Source: Actinopolymorpha rutila (lineage in GTDB: Bacteria > Actinomycetota > Actinomycetes > Propionibacteriales > Actinopolymorphaceae). From it: a stretch of DNA of 64,000 nucleotides. Location of the stretch: positions 3,224,001-3,288,000 of the forward strand of contig NZ_JACBZH010000001.1 in assembly GCF_013407855.1 (NCBI RefSeq). Reading direction: 5' to 3'. Position numbers and translations under genes: made by a program. Below are positions 17,772-25,534 of this stretch, piece after piece. Numbering within the stretch: position 1 is the stretch's first letter; every line of letters begins with the position of its first letter. A model generated the notes under the pieces. That model was given only the letters and a program-made list of their open reading frames with translations. It had not been told where the DNA came from and made no database searches.

Positions 17772-18975
17772 CCGGCTGTTCGAGCACTCGTCGCAGGGAG
17801 TTTCCGGAGGCTCGCCTGGCTCGGGCAGGCGGCTGGTCGTCGAGGCGGACGGTGGTTCGCGCGGCAACCCCGGCCGAGCCGCCTACGGTGCGGTGGTCCG
17901 CGACCCGGCGTCCGGCGAGGTGCTCGCCCGGGCCGCGGAACGGATCGGCACCGCCACCAACAACGTCGCGGAGTACAACGGCCTGATCGCCGGACTGAAG
18001 CTGGCCCGCGAACTCGACCCCGAGGCGGCGGTCGAGATCCGGATGGACAGCAAGCTGGTCATCGAGCAGATGGCCGGCCGCTGGAAGGTCAAGCACGCCG
18101 ACATGCGCCGGCTCGCCGAGCAGGCCCGGGCGCTGGTGCCGGCGAAGCCGACCTGGACGTGGGTGCCGCGCGAGCGCAACAAGACCGCCGACGCCCTGCT
18201 CAACGCCGTACTCGACGGTGGGCCGGCGGTGTGGGAGGTCGGCGCCTCGGCGCCGGCCGAGGAGTCCGTGGCCGAGGAGTCCGCGCCGGACGAGGAGTCC
18301 GCGCCTGCTCGCGGCTGGGGTGCGGACGTGGGCGCCGTCACCACGCTGTTGCTGTTGCGGCACGGCGAGACCGAACGCTCCGTGGACAAGAGGTTCAGCG
18401 GGTCCGGCGGGGCGGACGTTCCCCTCACCGAGCAGGGGCGCGCCCAGGCCGTGGCGGCCGCACGATCCCTGGCCGACCGGCTCGGCGTCGCCGCGGTGGT
18501 GAGCTCGCCGCTGCGCCGGACGCGGGAGACCGCCGACGTGGTCGCGGACGCTCTCGGCCTGCCCGTCGAGGTGGAGCCCGGCCTGGCCGAGACCGCGTTC
18601 GGCGAGTGGGACGGCTTCACGTTCGCCGAGGTCGGGCAGCGGTGGCCGGCCGAACTCCAGGCCTGGCTGGCGGACACGTCGGTGGCGCCGCCGGGTGGTG
18701 AGTCGTTCGACCAGGTGCTCACCCGGGTGCGGGCCGCCCGCGACCGGCTGATCCGGACCTACGGCGACAAGACCGTCGTGGTGGTCACGCACGTGACGCC
18801 GATCAAGCTGCTCACCTGCCTGGCGCTCGACGTGCCGGTCCGGGCGGCGTACCGGATGGAACTCCCACCGGCCGCGCTCACGGAGGTGCGGTGGTTCGCC
18901 GACGGTGCGGCGTCGCTGCGGTCGTTCGGCGTGCCGGTGGACGTGTCCGGGAACGCCGAACCGCTCCACGGCTAG
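17764..18975 (+). CDS. Bifunctional RNase H type I / histidine phosphatase
   Basis: This is a 403-residue fusion. The N-terminal RNase HI domain (residues about 20-155) cleaves RNA in RNA-DNA hybrids. Its catalytic acids are in EADGGSRGNPG, NNVAEYNGL, IRMDSKLVIE and NKTADALLN. A linker with three EES repeats follows. The C-terminal histidine phosphatase domain starts at TTLLLLRHGETERS and keeps the second His in VVVVTHVTPIK; in the M. tuberculosis homologue Rv2228c this half resembles alpha-ribazole phosphatase. The GTG at 17764 overlaps the preceding stop by 8 bases, so it is probably co-translated with the zinc-ribbon gene. Confidence 0.94.
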   Translation: MSDRLFEHSSQGVSGGSPGSGRRLVVEADGGSRGNPGRAAYGAVVRDPASGEVLARAAERIGTATNNVAEYNGLIAGLKLARELDPEAAVEIRMDSKLVIEQMAGRWKVKHADMRRLAEQARALVPAKPTWTWVPRERNKTADALLNAVLDGGPAVWEVGASAPAEESVAEESAPDEESAPARGWGADVGAVTTLLLLRHGETERSVDKRFSGSGGADVPLTEQGRAQAVAAARSLADRLGVAAVVSSPLRRTRETADVVADALGLPVEVEPGLAETAFGEWDGFTFAEVGQRWPAELQAWLADTSVAPPGGESFDQVLTRVRAARDRLIRTYGDKTVVVVTHVTPIKLLTCLALDVPVRAAYRMELPPAALTEVRWFADGAASLRSFGVPVDVSGNAEPLHG

Positions 18976-18999
18976 GTTCCCGATCGCTGCCGGCCGCGG

Positions 19000-19659
19000 C
19001 TATGGGGAGAGCTGCTTCCAGCGCCCCTCGGAGACGACCTCGGTGGTGCGGTCGGTGACCTTGATGGCCGTGTGGTCGTCGATGGCGTACGCCGGTCCGG
19101 CAATCTCGGCGGCCCATCGCTCGGCCTCGGCCATGGTGTTATCCGGGAAGACGTCCAGGTGCGGGAAGATCGAGAAGTCGACGATCCCCAGCGTCCTGTC
19201 GTCCGGCGCCGACTGCCACTTCACGAAATCGGCGCCAATCCGGGGAGTCATCACCATGCTGCCGGCGCTCACCCCCACCCAGACCGTCTCCTGCAGCGAC
19301 GGCAGGAGGTCCGCCAGCCCGGACTGCCGCATCCAGTGGCACAGGTACGTCGCATCGCCGCCGTCCACCAGGAGGACGTCAGTCTCCCGGACCCACGGGA
19401 CCCAGCGCTCCTCGCCGATGCTGGGGAGTGCGGTGAGCTCGAGAACGCCCACCGACTTCCAGCCCAGATCGCACATGGGTGAGGGGGACCGGCCGGCGAT
19501 GAAGCGCCACGCCGAAGCCGGCGTGCACCTGGGGTGGCCGTATTCCGCCGTGGGGATGCAGAGGGCCGTGGAGTCGGCGATCGGCTTGTCCAGCAGGTCG
19601 ACCAGCGCATCGCGGATGCTCGGGTTCGTGACGCCCCCGGACGTGAGAAGAAGTTTCAA
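19000..19659 (-). CDS. Peptidase E-like protein (family S51)
   Basis: This is a 219-residue cytoplasmic serine peptidase-like protein of the dipeptidase E family, which removes N-terminal aspartyl residues from short peptides. The nucleophile motif is VGVSAGSMVM; LLVDGGDATYLCHWM and the closing YAIDDHTAIKV are also family features. I take TTG at 19659 as the start because GGAGG lies 5 bases upstream and the domain begins with KLLLTSGG. This TTG overlaps the stop of a 27-codon open frame as TTGA. It is convergent with the RNase H/phosphatase gene, separated by 24 bp. Confidence 0.88.
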   Translation of the reverse strand: MKLLLTSGGVTNPSIRDALVDLLDKPIADSTALCIPTAEYGHPRCTPASAWRFIAGRSPSPMCDLGWKSVGVLELTALPSIGEERWVPWVRETDVLLVDGGDATYLCHWMRQSGLADLLPSLQETVWVGVSAGSMVMTPRIGADFVKWQSAPDDRTLGIVDFSIFPHLDVFPDNTMAEAERWAAEIAGPAYAIDDHTAIKVTDRTTEVVSEGRWKQLSP

Positions 19660-19739
19660 GATGCCTCCGGATTCGAGTACGACGGATCGTGGCGGTCGCC
19701 CGTCGACCAGTCGTCGAACGGGACCAGGTACTGCGTCAT
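19656..19739 (-). CDS. Putative 27-residue coupled mini-gene before peptidase E
   Basis: A short frame begins MTQYLVPFDDW with ATG at 19739. A GGGAG ribosome site lies about 8 bases upstream, and it ends in TGA that overlaps the peptidase E start as TTGA. The opening MTQYL resembles YciI-type proteins, but the rest does not. It may be a translational coupler or leader, a truncated remnant, or chance. Confidence 0.35.
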   Translation of the reverse strand: MTQYLVPFDDWSTGDRHDPSYSNPEAS

Positions 19740-19905
19740 CGCGGTGACTCCCTGTCCCGGCGACCTCGTGCCGCCTGTCACCTGTTCCACGAACGCCTCG
19801 TCCAGGATCCGACAATCCGCCGGAAGAAGTTCTGCGGGACTTTCGGCCGCGCCGTGCAGTGCGGAGGGAAGTGTGAAGACCGGCGGGGCGGCTCGGAGCT
19901 CCCCG

Positions 19906-20442
19906 TCAGGGCTCACCTTCGTGGCCGTGGCCGTGACCGTGCCCGTGCCCGTGACCCGGCGGGGGCGGCAGCGTGGAGAGGTCGGGCGCGGCGCCCGGCC
20001 ACACCAGCAGGACCGCACAGGGCGCGTGGTCGACGACGAACCTCGTCGCGTGCCCGAGGCTGCCGGGCCCCAGCCGGTCGGTGTCGCCGGTACGCGCACA
20101 GACGAGAAGCCGAGCCTGTCCGGCCAGGTCGACGACCTCGCGCTCGACCCGGCCCTGGCGTTCGACCGTACGCACCGGACCGGGGCGCGGGCCGATCCGC
20201 TCCGCGGCGGCGGCGAGGAGTTCGCGGGCGCTCTCCCCGGCGAGGTCGTCGATGCGGGTGGCCGGGTCGCGGTCGTGGTGGTGCCGGCCGAGGAGCGCGC
20301 CGAACGCACCTTCGGCCGCGCCGTGGAGTTCGGCCGGGGTGACGTGAGCGAGCACGACGGGCTCGGCCGGGTCGGCGAACTCACCGGCCGCGGCCACGCA
20401 GGCCGGCCAGGTGTCTTCGGTCACCCAGACGAGTACGGTCAT
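19906..20442 (-). CDS. Universal stress protein (UspA family) with His-Gly tail
   Basis: This is a 178-residue UspA-like protein, predicted to be a cytoplasmic nucleotide-binding stress protein. It has the alternating beta/alpha pattern starting TVLVWVTEDTWPACVAAA and ending with SLGHATRFVVDHAPCAVLLVW, the region that carries the Gx(9)G(S/T) loop in ATP-binding members; here the loop is degenerate. The C-terminus is unusual: PPPPG then six His-Gly/His-Glu pairs (GHGHGHGHGHGHE), a likely metal-binding tail. ATG at 20442 has GGAAGG upstream. It lies 48 bp after an SLC13/ArsB-like permease gene on the same strand, so the two are probably co-transcribed. Confidence 0.82.
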   Translation of the reverse strand: MTVLVWVTEDTWPACVAAAGEFADPAEPVVLAHVTPAELHGAAEGAFGALLGRHHHDRDPATRIDDLAGESARELLAAAAERIGPRPGPVRTVERQGRVEREVVDLAGQARLLVCARTGDTDRLGPGSLGHATRFVVDHAPCAVLLVWPGAAPDLSTLPPPPGHGHGHGHGHGHEGEP

Positions 20443-20490
20443 CGTGGTTGCCTTCCCGGACCACCGAGCGCCGGGACCCGCGGGTTGAGC

Positions 20491-21780
20491 TCAGAGCCCG
20501 GCGACGACGAGTGAGCACCAGAGTGCCACGACCGCGAGCACCAGCGTGAGCGGAACGCTCGCCACTCCCAGGGTCAGGAAGTCCCGCAGCGCGGGCTCCA
20601 CGCCTCGCAGCCGCAGCGTCCGCCGCCACAGCAGGGTCGCCAGGGAACCCACGTAGGTGAGGTTGGGGCCGACGTTCACCCCGATCAGCGCGGCGAGCAC
20701 CGGACCCGGCCCGGCACCGGCCAGCAGCGGCAACAGCAACAGCACCGCGGGCAGGTTGTTCACCAGGTTGGCGAGCAGGGCCGCCACGGCCGCGACCCCC
20801 AGCAGGGCCGGCAACGACGTTCCGCTCGGCAGCACCGCGCCCACGGCGTCGCCGAGGCCACCCGCCGCCACCGCGCTGACCACCACCCCGAGCCCGAACA
20901 CGAACACCGCGAAGTCCAGACCGGCGGCCCGGACCACCCGGCGCGGTGACACCAGCCGCTTCCGCAGACCTCGTACGGCGAGAACGACCGCACCGGCGAC
21001 CGCGAACCACACCGGTTCCAGTCCGAGCGGCTGGGCCACGGCGAAACCGAGCAGGACGACGCCGACCACGACCAGCGGAACCCGAGGGAGCGCCACCCGG
21101 TCCGGTCGATCCTCGGGATCCGGCGTCGCCCGGGCGGCCGTACTGGTCCGCGCCCGCGCCCCCGGCCTGCGCAGGTCGGCGGCGAAGAAGCGGCGGAACA
21201 CGACGTACTCCGCGACGATCGCCACCAGCCACGGCCCGGCCATCAGCCCGGCGAAGGCGAGGAAGGACAGCCCGGACGCCTTCAGCGCCAGCAGGTTGGT
21301 GAGGTTGGAGACCGGCAGCAGCAACGACGCGCTGTTGGCGAGGTGGGTGCACGCGTACACGTGCGGTCGGGCCGGCGCCCTCGTCCGCAGTGCCGCCGCG
21401 ACCACCACCGGAGTCAGTAGTACGACCGTGGCGTCCAGGCTGAGCACCGCCGTGGTGAGCGAGGCGACCACGAACACCTGGGTGAGCAGCCGCCGCGGCG
21501 AGCCCCGCGACGTCGTGGTGAGGATTCCGCCCAGCGCGGTGAACAGGCCCTCGGCGTCACAGGCGTCGGCGATCACCAGGATCGCCACCAGGAACACGAC
21601 CACCGGGGCGAGGTCGAGGATCTGGTGCCAGGCCGCGGCCGCCGACAGTCCGCCGGTGAGGACGACCAGGACCGCCGCCGGAACGGCCGCGACCGCCTCG
21701 GGGTAGTCCCGCGGCCGGGCGACGGCGAACGCCAGGACGCCGGCCAACGCCAGGACCGCGACCACCTCGGGCCAGTTCAC
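20491..21780 (-). CDS. SLC13/ArsB/NhaD-like membrane anion transporter
   Basis: This is a 429-residue integral membrane protein with about ten to twelve hydrophobic segments, belonging to the ion transporter superfamily that includes ArsB, NhaD and DASS carriers. The paired re-entrant motifs are visible as HLANSASLLLPVSNLTNLLAL in the first half and NNLPAVLLLLPLL with GVNVGPNLTYVGSLATLLW in the second. The GTG at 21780 (VNWPEVVAVLAL) has AAGG about 9 bases upstream; a GTG six bases earlier is possible. No ArsR, ArsC or arsenic gene is near, so arsenite export is not implied. It is probably in one transcript with the His-tailed Usp gene. Confidence 0.85.
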   Translation of the reverse strand: MNWPEVVAVLALAGVLAFAVARPRDYPEAVAAVPAAVLVVLTGGLSAAAAWHQILDLAPVVVFLVAILVIADACDAEGLFTALGGILTTTSRGSPRRLLTQVFVVASLTTAVLSLDATVVLLTPVVVAAALRTRAPARPHVYACTHLANSASLLLPVSNLTNLLALKASGLSFLAFAGLMAGPWLVAIVAEYVVFRRFFAADLRRPGARARTSTAARATPDPEDRPDRVALPRVPLVVVGVVLLGFAVAQPLGLEPVWFAVAGAVVLAVRGLRKRLVSPRRVVRAAGLDFAVFVFGLGVVVSAVAAGGLGDAVGAVLPSGTSLPALLGVAAVAALLANLVNNLPAVLLLLPLLAGAGPGPVLAALIGVNVGPNLTYVGSLATLLWRRTLRLRGVEPALRDFLTLGVASVPLTLVLAVVALWCSLVVAGL

Positions 21781-21958
21781 GACCACGCCTTGCCGGCCGC
21801 CGACATCCTCACGGCCGAAGCGTAGAAGACCAGGCCCCGCGCCACCTCGTCGCCGGTCCCGACGGCGAGGTGCGGCGCCGGAACCGGCGGGAACCTCGCC
21901 GGAAGCCCGCGGGCGGAAGGCTGTTGCGGCCGGGGGCCGGATCGCCGAAGCTTTGCGC

Positions 21959-23398
21959 GTGCCCCGACGCCAGCTTCGCCTCGCCGCGGCGGACGGGGCC
22001 GACGTACGAGCCGGTTTTGTACGGATCCGTACCGAACTCGACCTGCCCGACGGTTTCCCCGAGGCCGTCGGTGCCGCCGCCCGCGAGGCCGGGGCGACCG
22101 CCCACCAGGCCGGGGCCGGACGCGCCGACCGCACCGAGCTGCCGTTCGTGACGATCGATCCGGCCGACTCCCGCGACCTCGACCAGGCCGTCCACCTGGA
22201 ACGCCGGCCCGGCGGCGGCTACCGCGTCCACTACGCGATCGCCGACGTGGCGGCCTTCGTCGTACCCGGCGGCGCCGTGGACCAGGAGGCCCACCGGCGC
22301 GGCGTCACGCTCTACGCACCGGACCGGCGGATTCCCCTGCATCCGGAGGTGCTCTGCGAGGACGCCGCGAGCCTGCTGCCCGGGGTCGACCGCCCGGCCC
22401 TGCTGTGGACGATGGACCTCGACCCCGACGGGGAGGGCATCGGTGTCGACGTACGCCGGGCCGTGATCCGCAGCCGCGCCAAGCTCTCCTACACCGGTGT
22501 GCAACGCGCGCTTGACGACGGCCGGGCCGACGAGCAGGCACTGCTGCTGCGCGAGGTCGGCCGGCTGCGCGAGGAACGCGAACACGACCGCGGCGGCGTC
22601 GACCTGCCCAGCCCCGACCGCGAGGTGGTCCAGGACGGGTCGGGCTGGACGCTCGTCCTGCGCGCGCCACTGCCGGTCGAGCGCTGGAACGCCCAGATGT
22701 CGCTGATGTGCGGCATGGCCGCGGCCCACCTGATGCTGTCCGGCGGGGTCGGCGTGCTGCGTACGCTGCCACCGGCCGACCCCCGCGATCTTGCCCGGCT
22801 GCGGCGCTCGGCGCGGGCGCTCGCGGTGCCCTGGCCGGAGGAGACGTCGTACGCCGACTTCATCCGTACGCTCGACCCCTACCAGCCTTCGCACGCGGCG
22901 CTGCTGGCCTCCTCCACGGTGACCCTGCGCGGCGCCGGCTACACGGCGTTCGAGGGCGGGGCACCTGACCAGCCGCTGCACGCCGCCCTGGCCTCCGCGT
23001 ACGCCCACGTCACCGCGCCGCTGCGCCGGCTGGTCGACCGGTACGCCGCGGAGGTGTGCGTCTCCCTGTGCGCCGGCCGTGAGGTGCCCGAATGGGTTCG
23101 GGCCGGCCTGACCGTGGTGCCGAAGGAGATGGCCGAGGCCGATCGCCGCGCCCACCAGTACGAACGCGCACTCGTCGACCTGGTGGAGGCGGCCCTGCTG
23201 CAGAACCACGTCGGGGCTGAGTTCACCGGCGTGATCACCGAGGTGGACGAACGAGCGGCGAAGGGCACGGTCCAGTTGCGCGACCCCGCGGTGGAGGCGA
23301 GCGTGGCGGGGGAGCGGCTCCCGCTGGGCGAGGTGGTCCGGCTCCGGCTGGTCGAGGCCGACGTCACCCGCCGCCGGGTGCACTTCGAACTGGCGTGA
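21959..23398 (+). CDS. Compact RNB-domain (RNase II-like) exoribonuclease
   Basis: This is a 479-residue 3'-to-5' exoribonuclease of the RNase II/R family. The RNB catalytic Asp cluster is in VTIDPADSRDLDQAVHLE, followed by YAIADVAAFV and the helix-anchor stretch YAHVTAPLRRLVDRY. It lacks the N-terminal cold-shock domains of RNase R and has only a short OB/S1-like C-terminus (GVITEVDERAAKGTVQL), which is the actinobacterial short form. GTG at 21959 is preferred over TTG at 21953 because homologues begin with a basic PRR. No clear ribosome site. The RNase P RNA promoter overlaps its stop codon. Confidence 0.88.
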   Translation: MPRRQLRLAAADGADVRAGFVRIRTELDLPDGFPEAVGAAAREAGATAHQAGAGRADRTELPFVTIDPADSRDLDQAVHLERRPGGGYRVHYAIADVAAFVVPGGAVDQEAHRRGVTLYAPDRRIPLHPEVLCEDAASLLPGVDRPALLWTMDLDPDGEGIGVDVRRAVIRSRAKLSYTGVQRALDDGRADEQALLLREVGRLREEREHDRGGVDLPSPDREVVQDGSGWTLVLRAPLPVERWNAQMSLMCGMAAAHLMLSGGVGVLRTLPPADPRDLARLRRSARALAVPWPEETSYADFIRTLDPYQPSHAALLASSTVTLRGAGYTAFEGGAPDQPLHAALASAYAHVTAPLRRLVDRYAAEVCVSLCAGREVPEWVRAGLTVVPKEMAEADRRAHQYERALVDLVEAALLQNHVGAEFTGVITEVDERAAKGTVQLRDPAVEASVAGERLPLGEVVRLRLVEADVTRRRVHFELA

Positions 23399-23425
23399 CG
23401 CGGCCGGGTGCGTCGCCGCTAGGCT
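23396..23425 (+). promoter_or_regulatory. rnpB promoter
   Basis: The -10 TAGGCT (23420-23425) lies six bases before the predicted RNase P RNA 5' end at 23432. A -35-like TGACGC (23396-23401) stands 18 bp upstream and includes the stop codon of the RNB gene. Confidence 0.65.
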
Positions 23426-23431
23426 TGACCC

Positions 23432-23835
23432 GGACGAGCCGGCCGGGCGGCCGCGTCGAGCGTCTCGCGACGTTCGTCGAGGAAAGTCCGGACTCCGCAG
23501 AGCAGGGTGGTGGGTAACACCCACCCGGGGCGACCCGCGGGACAGTGCCACAGAAAACAGACCGCCAGCGGCCCCGGCTCCATGAGCCGGGGTGCGGGTA
23601 AGGGTGAAACGGTGGTGTAAGAGACCACCAGCACCTGGGGTGACCCAGGTGGCTCGGTAAACCCCACCCGGAGCAAGGCCAAGAAGGGACCGGCACTTTC
23701 GGGTGCCGGTCTCGCGCAGGCGTTCGAGGGCTGCTCGCCCGAGGCCTGCGGGTAGGCCGCTGGAGGTCGCCGGCAACGGCGACCCGAGAGGGATGGCCGC
23801 CGATCACAGAATCCGGCTTACAGGCCGGCTCGTCC
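23432..23835 (+). ncRNA. rnpB: RNase P RNA (bacterial class A)
   Basis: This is the catalytic RNA of RNase P, which matures tRNA 5' ends. The universal P4 strands are present: GAGGAAAGTCCGGACTCC near the 5' end and ACAGAATCCGGCTTACAGG near the 3' end. The terminal P1 helix pairs GGACGAGCCGGCC (23432-23444) with its exact complement at 23823-23835, which sets both ends at about 404 nt. A strong internal hairpin (CCGGCTCCATGAGCCGG) and the conserved GGGTGAAACGGTG segment are also there. Confidence 0.95.
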
Positions 23836-23993
23836 ACCCGCCTCCTCCCGATCAGCGCCCGGGGGCCACGTCGCCATGCCCGCCATGTCAACGCCGGCTT
23901 GCACAGGTGCTTCGAGGCCAGTGATCGCACGTATCGCGGACGTATCGGGAATCGCATACGGGTCCACAACAGCCTCCCGGCTTCAGTGGACGC

Positions 23994-24707
23994 ATGGAAT
24001 ACCGCACATCACGGCCGGCGCCGCCCCACCCCGCGGGCAGAGTCACGCTCGTCGGCCTGGCGATCCTCGGCGTAGTGGTCGCCGCGTTCCTCATGCGGCG
24101 GTCGCTCGTGGCGGCGTCCGTCCCGCCGCGACCGTCAATAACGGCAAGTACGGCGAGTACGGCGAGTGCATCGACGGCGCCGAGTCCGTCGAAGGCAACG
24201 GGCGCTTCGGCCGAGGTTCCCCGGCAGACCGGTCGGCAGACCGCACTGGGCGAGGCTGACGGCGTCGTTCCCGACGGGGTGGCGCTCTCGGTGTTCGACG
24301 AGGACACACCGGCGGTTAACAGGCTCGCCCCGGATCTCCTCGCCGCCCTGCGCCGGGCGGCGACGGACGCCGGGGCCGACGGCATCAGGATCCGGGTCAA
24401 CAGCGGCTGGCGGTCGCCTGCGTACCAGACGCGGTTGCTGCAGGAGGCTGTCGCCGAGTACGGCTCGCAGAAGGAGGCCGCGCGGTGGGTGGCCACGGCG
24501 ACGACGTCCGCCCACGTGTCGGGTGACGCGGTCGACGTCGGCCCGTTCGACGCCGTGGCCTGGCTGTCCGAGCACGGTGCCGCGTACGGGCTGTGCCAGA
24601 TCTACGGCAACGAGTCCTGGCACTACGAGCTACGTCCCGATGCCGTCGGCGACGGGTGCCCGCCGATGTACGCGAACCCGACCGAGGACCCGCGGATGCG
24701 GCAGTGA
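23994..24707 (+). CDS. Membrane-anchored D-Ala-D-Ala carboxypeptidase (VanY/M15 family)
   Basis: This is a 237-residue zinc peptidase that trims peptidoglycan stem peptides outside the cell. One N-terminal transmembrane helix (VTLVGLAILGVVVAAFLM, residues about 17-34) is followed by a Ser/Thr/Ala-rich linker. The M15 catalytic domain comes next: VNSGWRSPAYQ, then SAHVSGDAVDVG (first His and Asp zinc ligands) and ESWHYELR (catalytic Glu region and last His). The ATG at 23994 has only a weak ribosome site. It lies directly before a two-component system, so envelope-stress control of wall remodelling is plausible. VanX/VanH ligase genes are absent, so this is not a vancomycin cassette. Confidence 0.88.
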   Translation: MEYRTSRPAPPHPAGRVTLVGLAILGVVVAAFLMRRSLVAASVPPRPSITASTASTASASTAPSPSKATGASAEVPRQTGRQTALGEADGVVPDGVALSVFDEDTPAVNRLAPDLLAALRRAATDAGADGIRIRVNSGWRSPAYQTRLLQEAVAEYGSQKEAARWVATATTSAHVSGDAVDVGPFDAVAWLSEHGAAYGLCQIYGNESWHYELRPDAVGDGCPPMYANPTEDPRMRQ

Positions 24708-24799
24708 ATCCGGCGACATCGGGTAACCGGTCACATTCTCGGCGTACGACGAGATCGTTTCGGCCCGCGGAGGAACCTCCCCGGCGCGCGTCCGGTTCG

Positions 24800-24819
24800 G
24801 ATATGCCGGCGATATGCCG
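24800..24819 (+). promoter_or_regulatory. Direct repeat GATATGCCG x2 (11-bp period), probable response-regulator site
   Basis: GATATGCCG occurs at 24800-24808 and 24811-24819. The 11-bp period places both on one DNA face, as for OmpR/PhoB-type dimers. It overlaps the -35 region of the leaderless promoter whose -10 is TAGGCT (24827-24832), so autoregulation is likely. An inverted repeat GGAGGAACCTCC lies upstream at 24769-24780. Confidence 0.6.
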
Positions 24820-24838
24820 TGGACCCTAGGCTTCGGTC

Positions 24839-25534
24839 ATGCGTGTGCTGGTCGTGGAGGACGAGCCCTACCTGGCCGAGGCCGTCCGGGACGGTCTCCG
24901 GCTGGAGGCGATCGCGGCCGACATCGCCGGCGACGGCGACGCGGCCCTCGAACTGCTCGGCACCAACTCCTACGACCTGGCGGTCCTCGACCGGGACATT
25001 CCCGGACCCTCCGGCGACGAGGTCGCGCGGCGGATAGTCGCCTCCGGCAGCGGCATCCCGATCCTCATGCTCACCGCCGCCGACCGGATCGACGACAAGG
25101 CCTCCGGGTTCGAACTCGGCGCCGACGACTACCTCACCAAACCGTTCGAGCTTCGCGAGCTCGTCCTGCGCCTGCGGGCGCTCGACCGCAGGCGTGCGCA
25201 TGCCCGCCCTCCGGTCCGCGAGATCGCGGGCCTGCGGCTGGACCCGTTCCGCCGGGAGGTCTTCCGCGACGGACGTTACGTCGCGCTCACCCGGAAGCAG
25301 TTCGCCGTGCTGGAGGTCCTCGTGGGCGCCGAGGGCGGTGTCGTCAGCGCCGAGGAGCTACTGGAGCGGGCCTGGGACGAGAACGCCGACCCGTTCACCA
25401 ACGCCGTCCGCATCACCGTCTCCGCCCTGCGCAAGCGGCTCGGCGAACCCTGGCTCATCGCCACCGTGCCCGGTGTCGGCTACCGCATCGAGACACCTCC
25501 CGGCACCGCGGCTGGGGGAGCCGACAGTGGATAG
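24839..25534 (+). CDS. OmpR/PhoB-family response regulator
   Basis: This is a 231-residue regulator. The receiver domain is residues 1-115, with acidic pocket VVEDEP, phospho-acceptor Asp in AVLDRDIPG (about residue 51), Thr in LMLTAAD and Lys in YLTKPF. The winged-helix DNA-binding domain is residues about 130-220 (LTRKQFAVLEVLV, VRITVSALRKRLG, TVPGVGYRIE). The ATG at 24839 follows TAGGCT by exactly six bases and has no ribosome site, so the mRNA is probably leaderless. Its stop overlaps the histidine kinase start by 8 bases. It likely senses cell-envelope state with the adjacent VanY-like gene as one target (inference). Confidence 0.94.
   Translation: MRVLVVEDEPYLAEAVRDGLRLEAIAADIAGDGDAALELLGTNSYDLAVLDRDIPGPSGDEVARRIVASGSGIPILMLTAADRIDDKASGFELGADDYLTKPFELRELVLRLRALDRRRAHARPPVREIAGLRLDPFRREVFRDGRYVALTRKQFAVLEVLVGAEGGVVSAEELLERAWDENADPFTNAVRITVSALRKRLGEPWLIATVPGVGYRIETPPGTAAGGADSG

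Noticed and set aside
20491..21780. Arsenite efflux pump ArsB
   Set aside because: Only superfamily-level resemblance; no arsR, arsC or arsA nearby.
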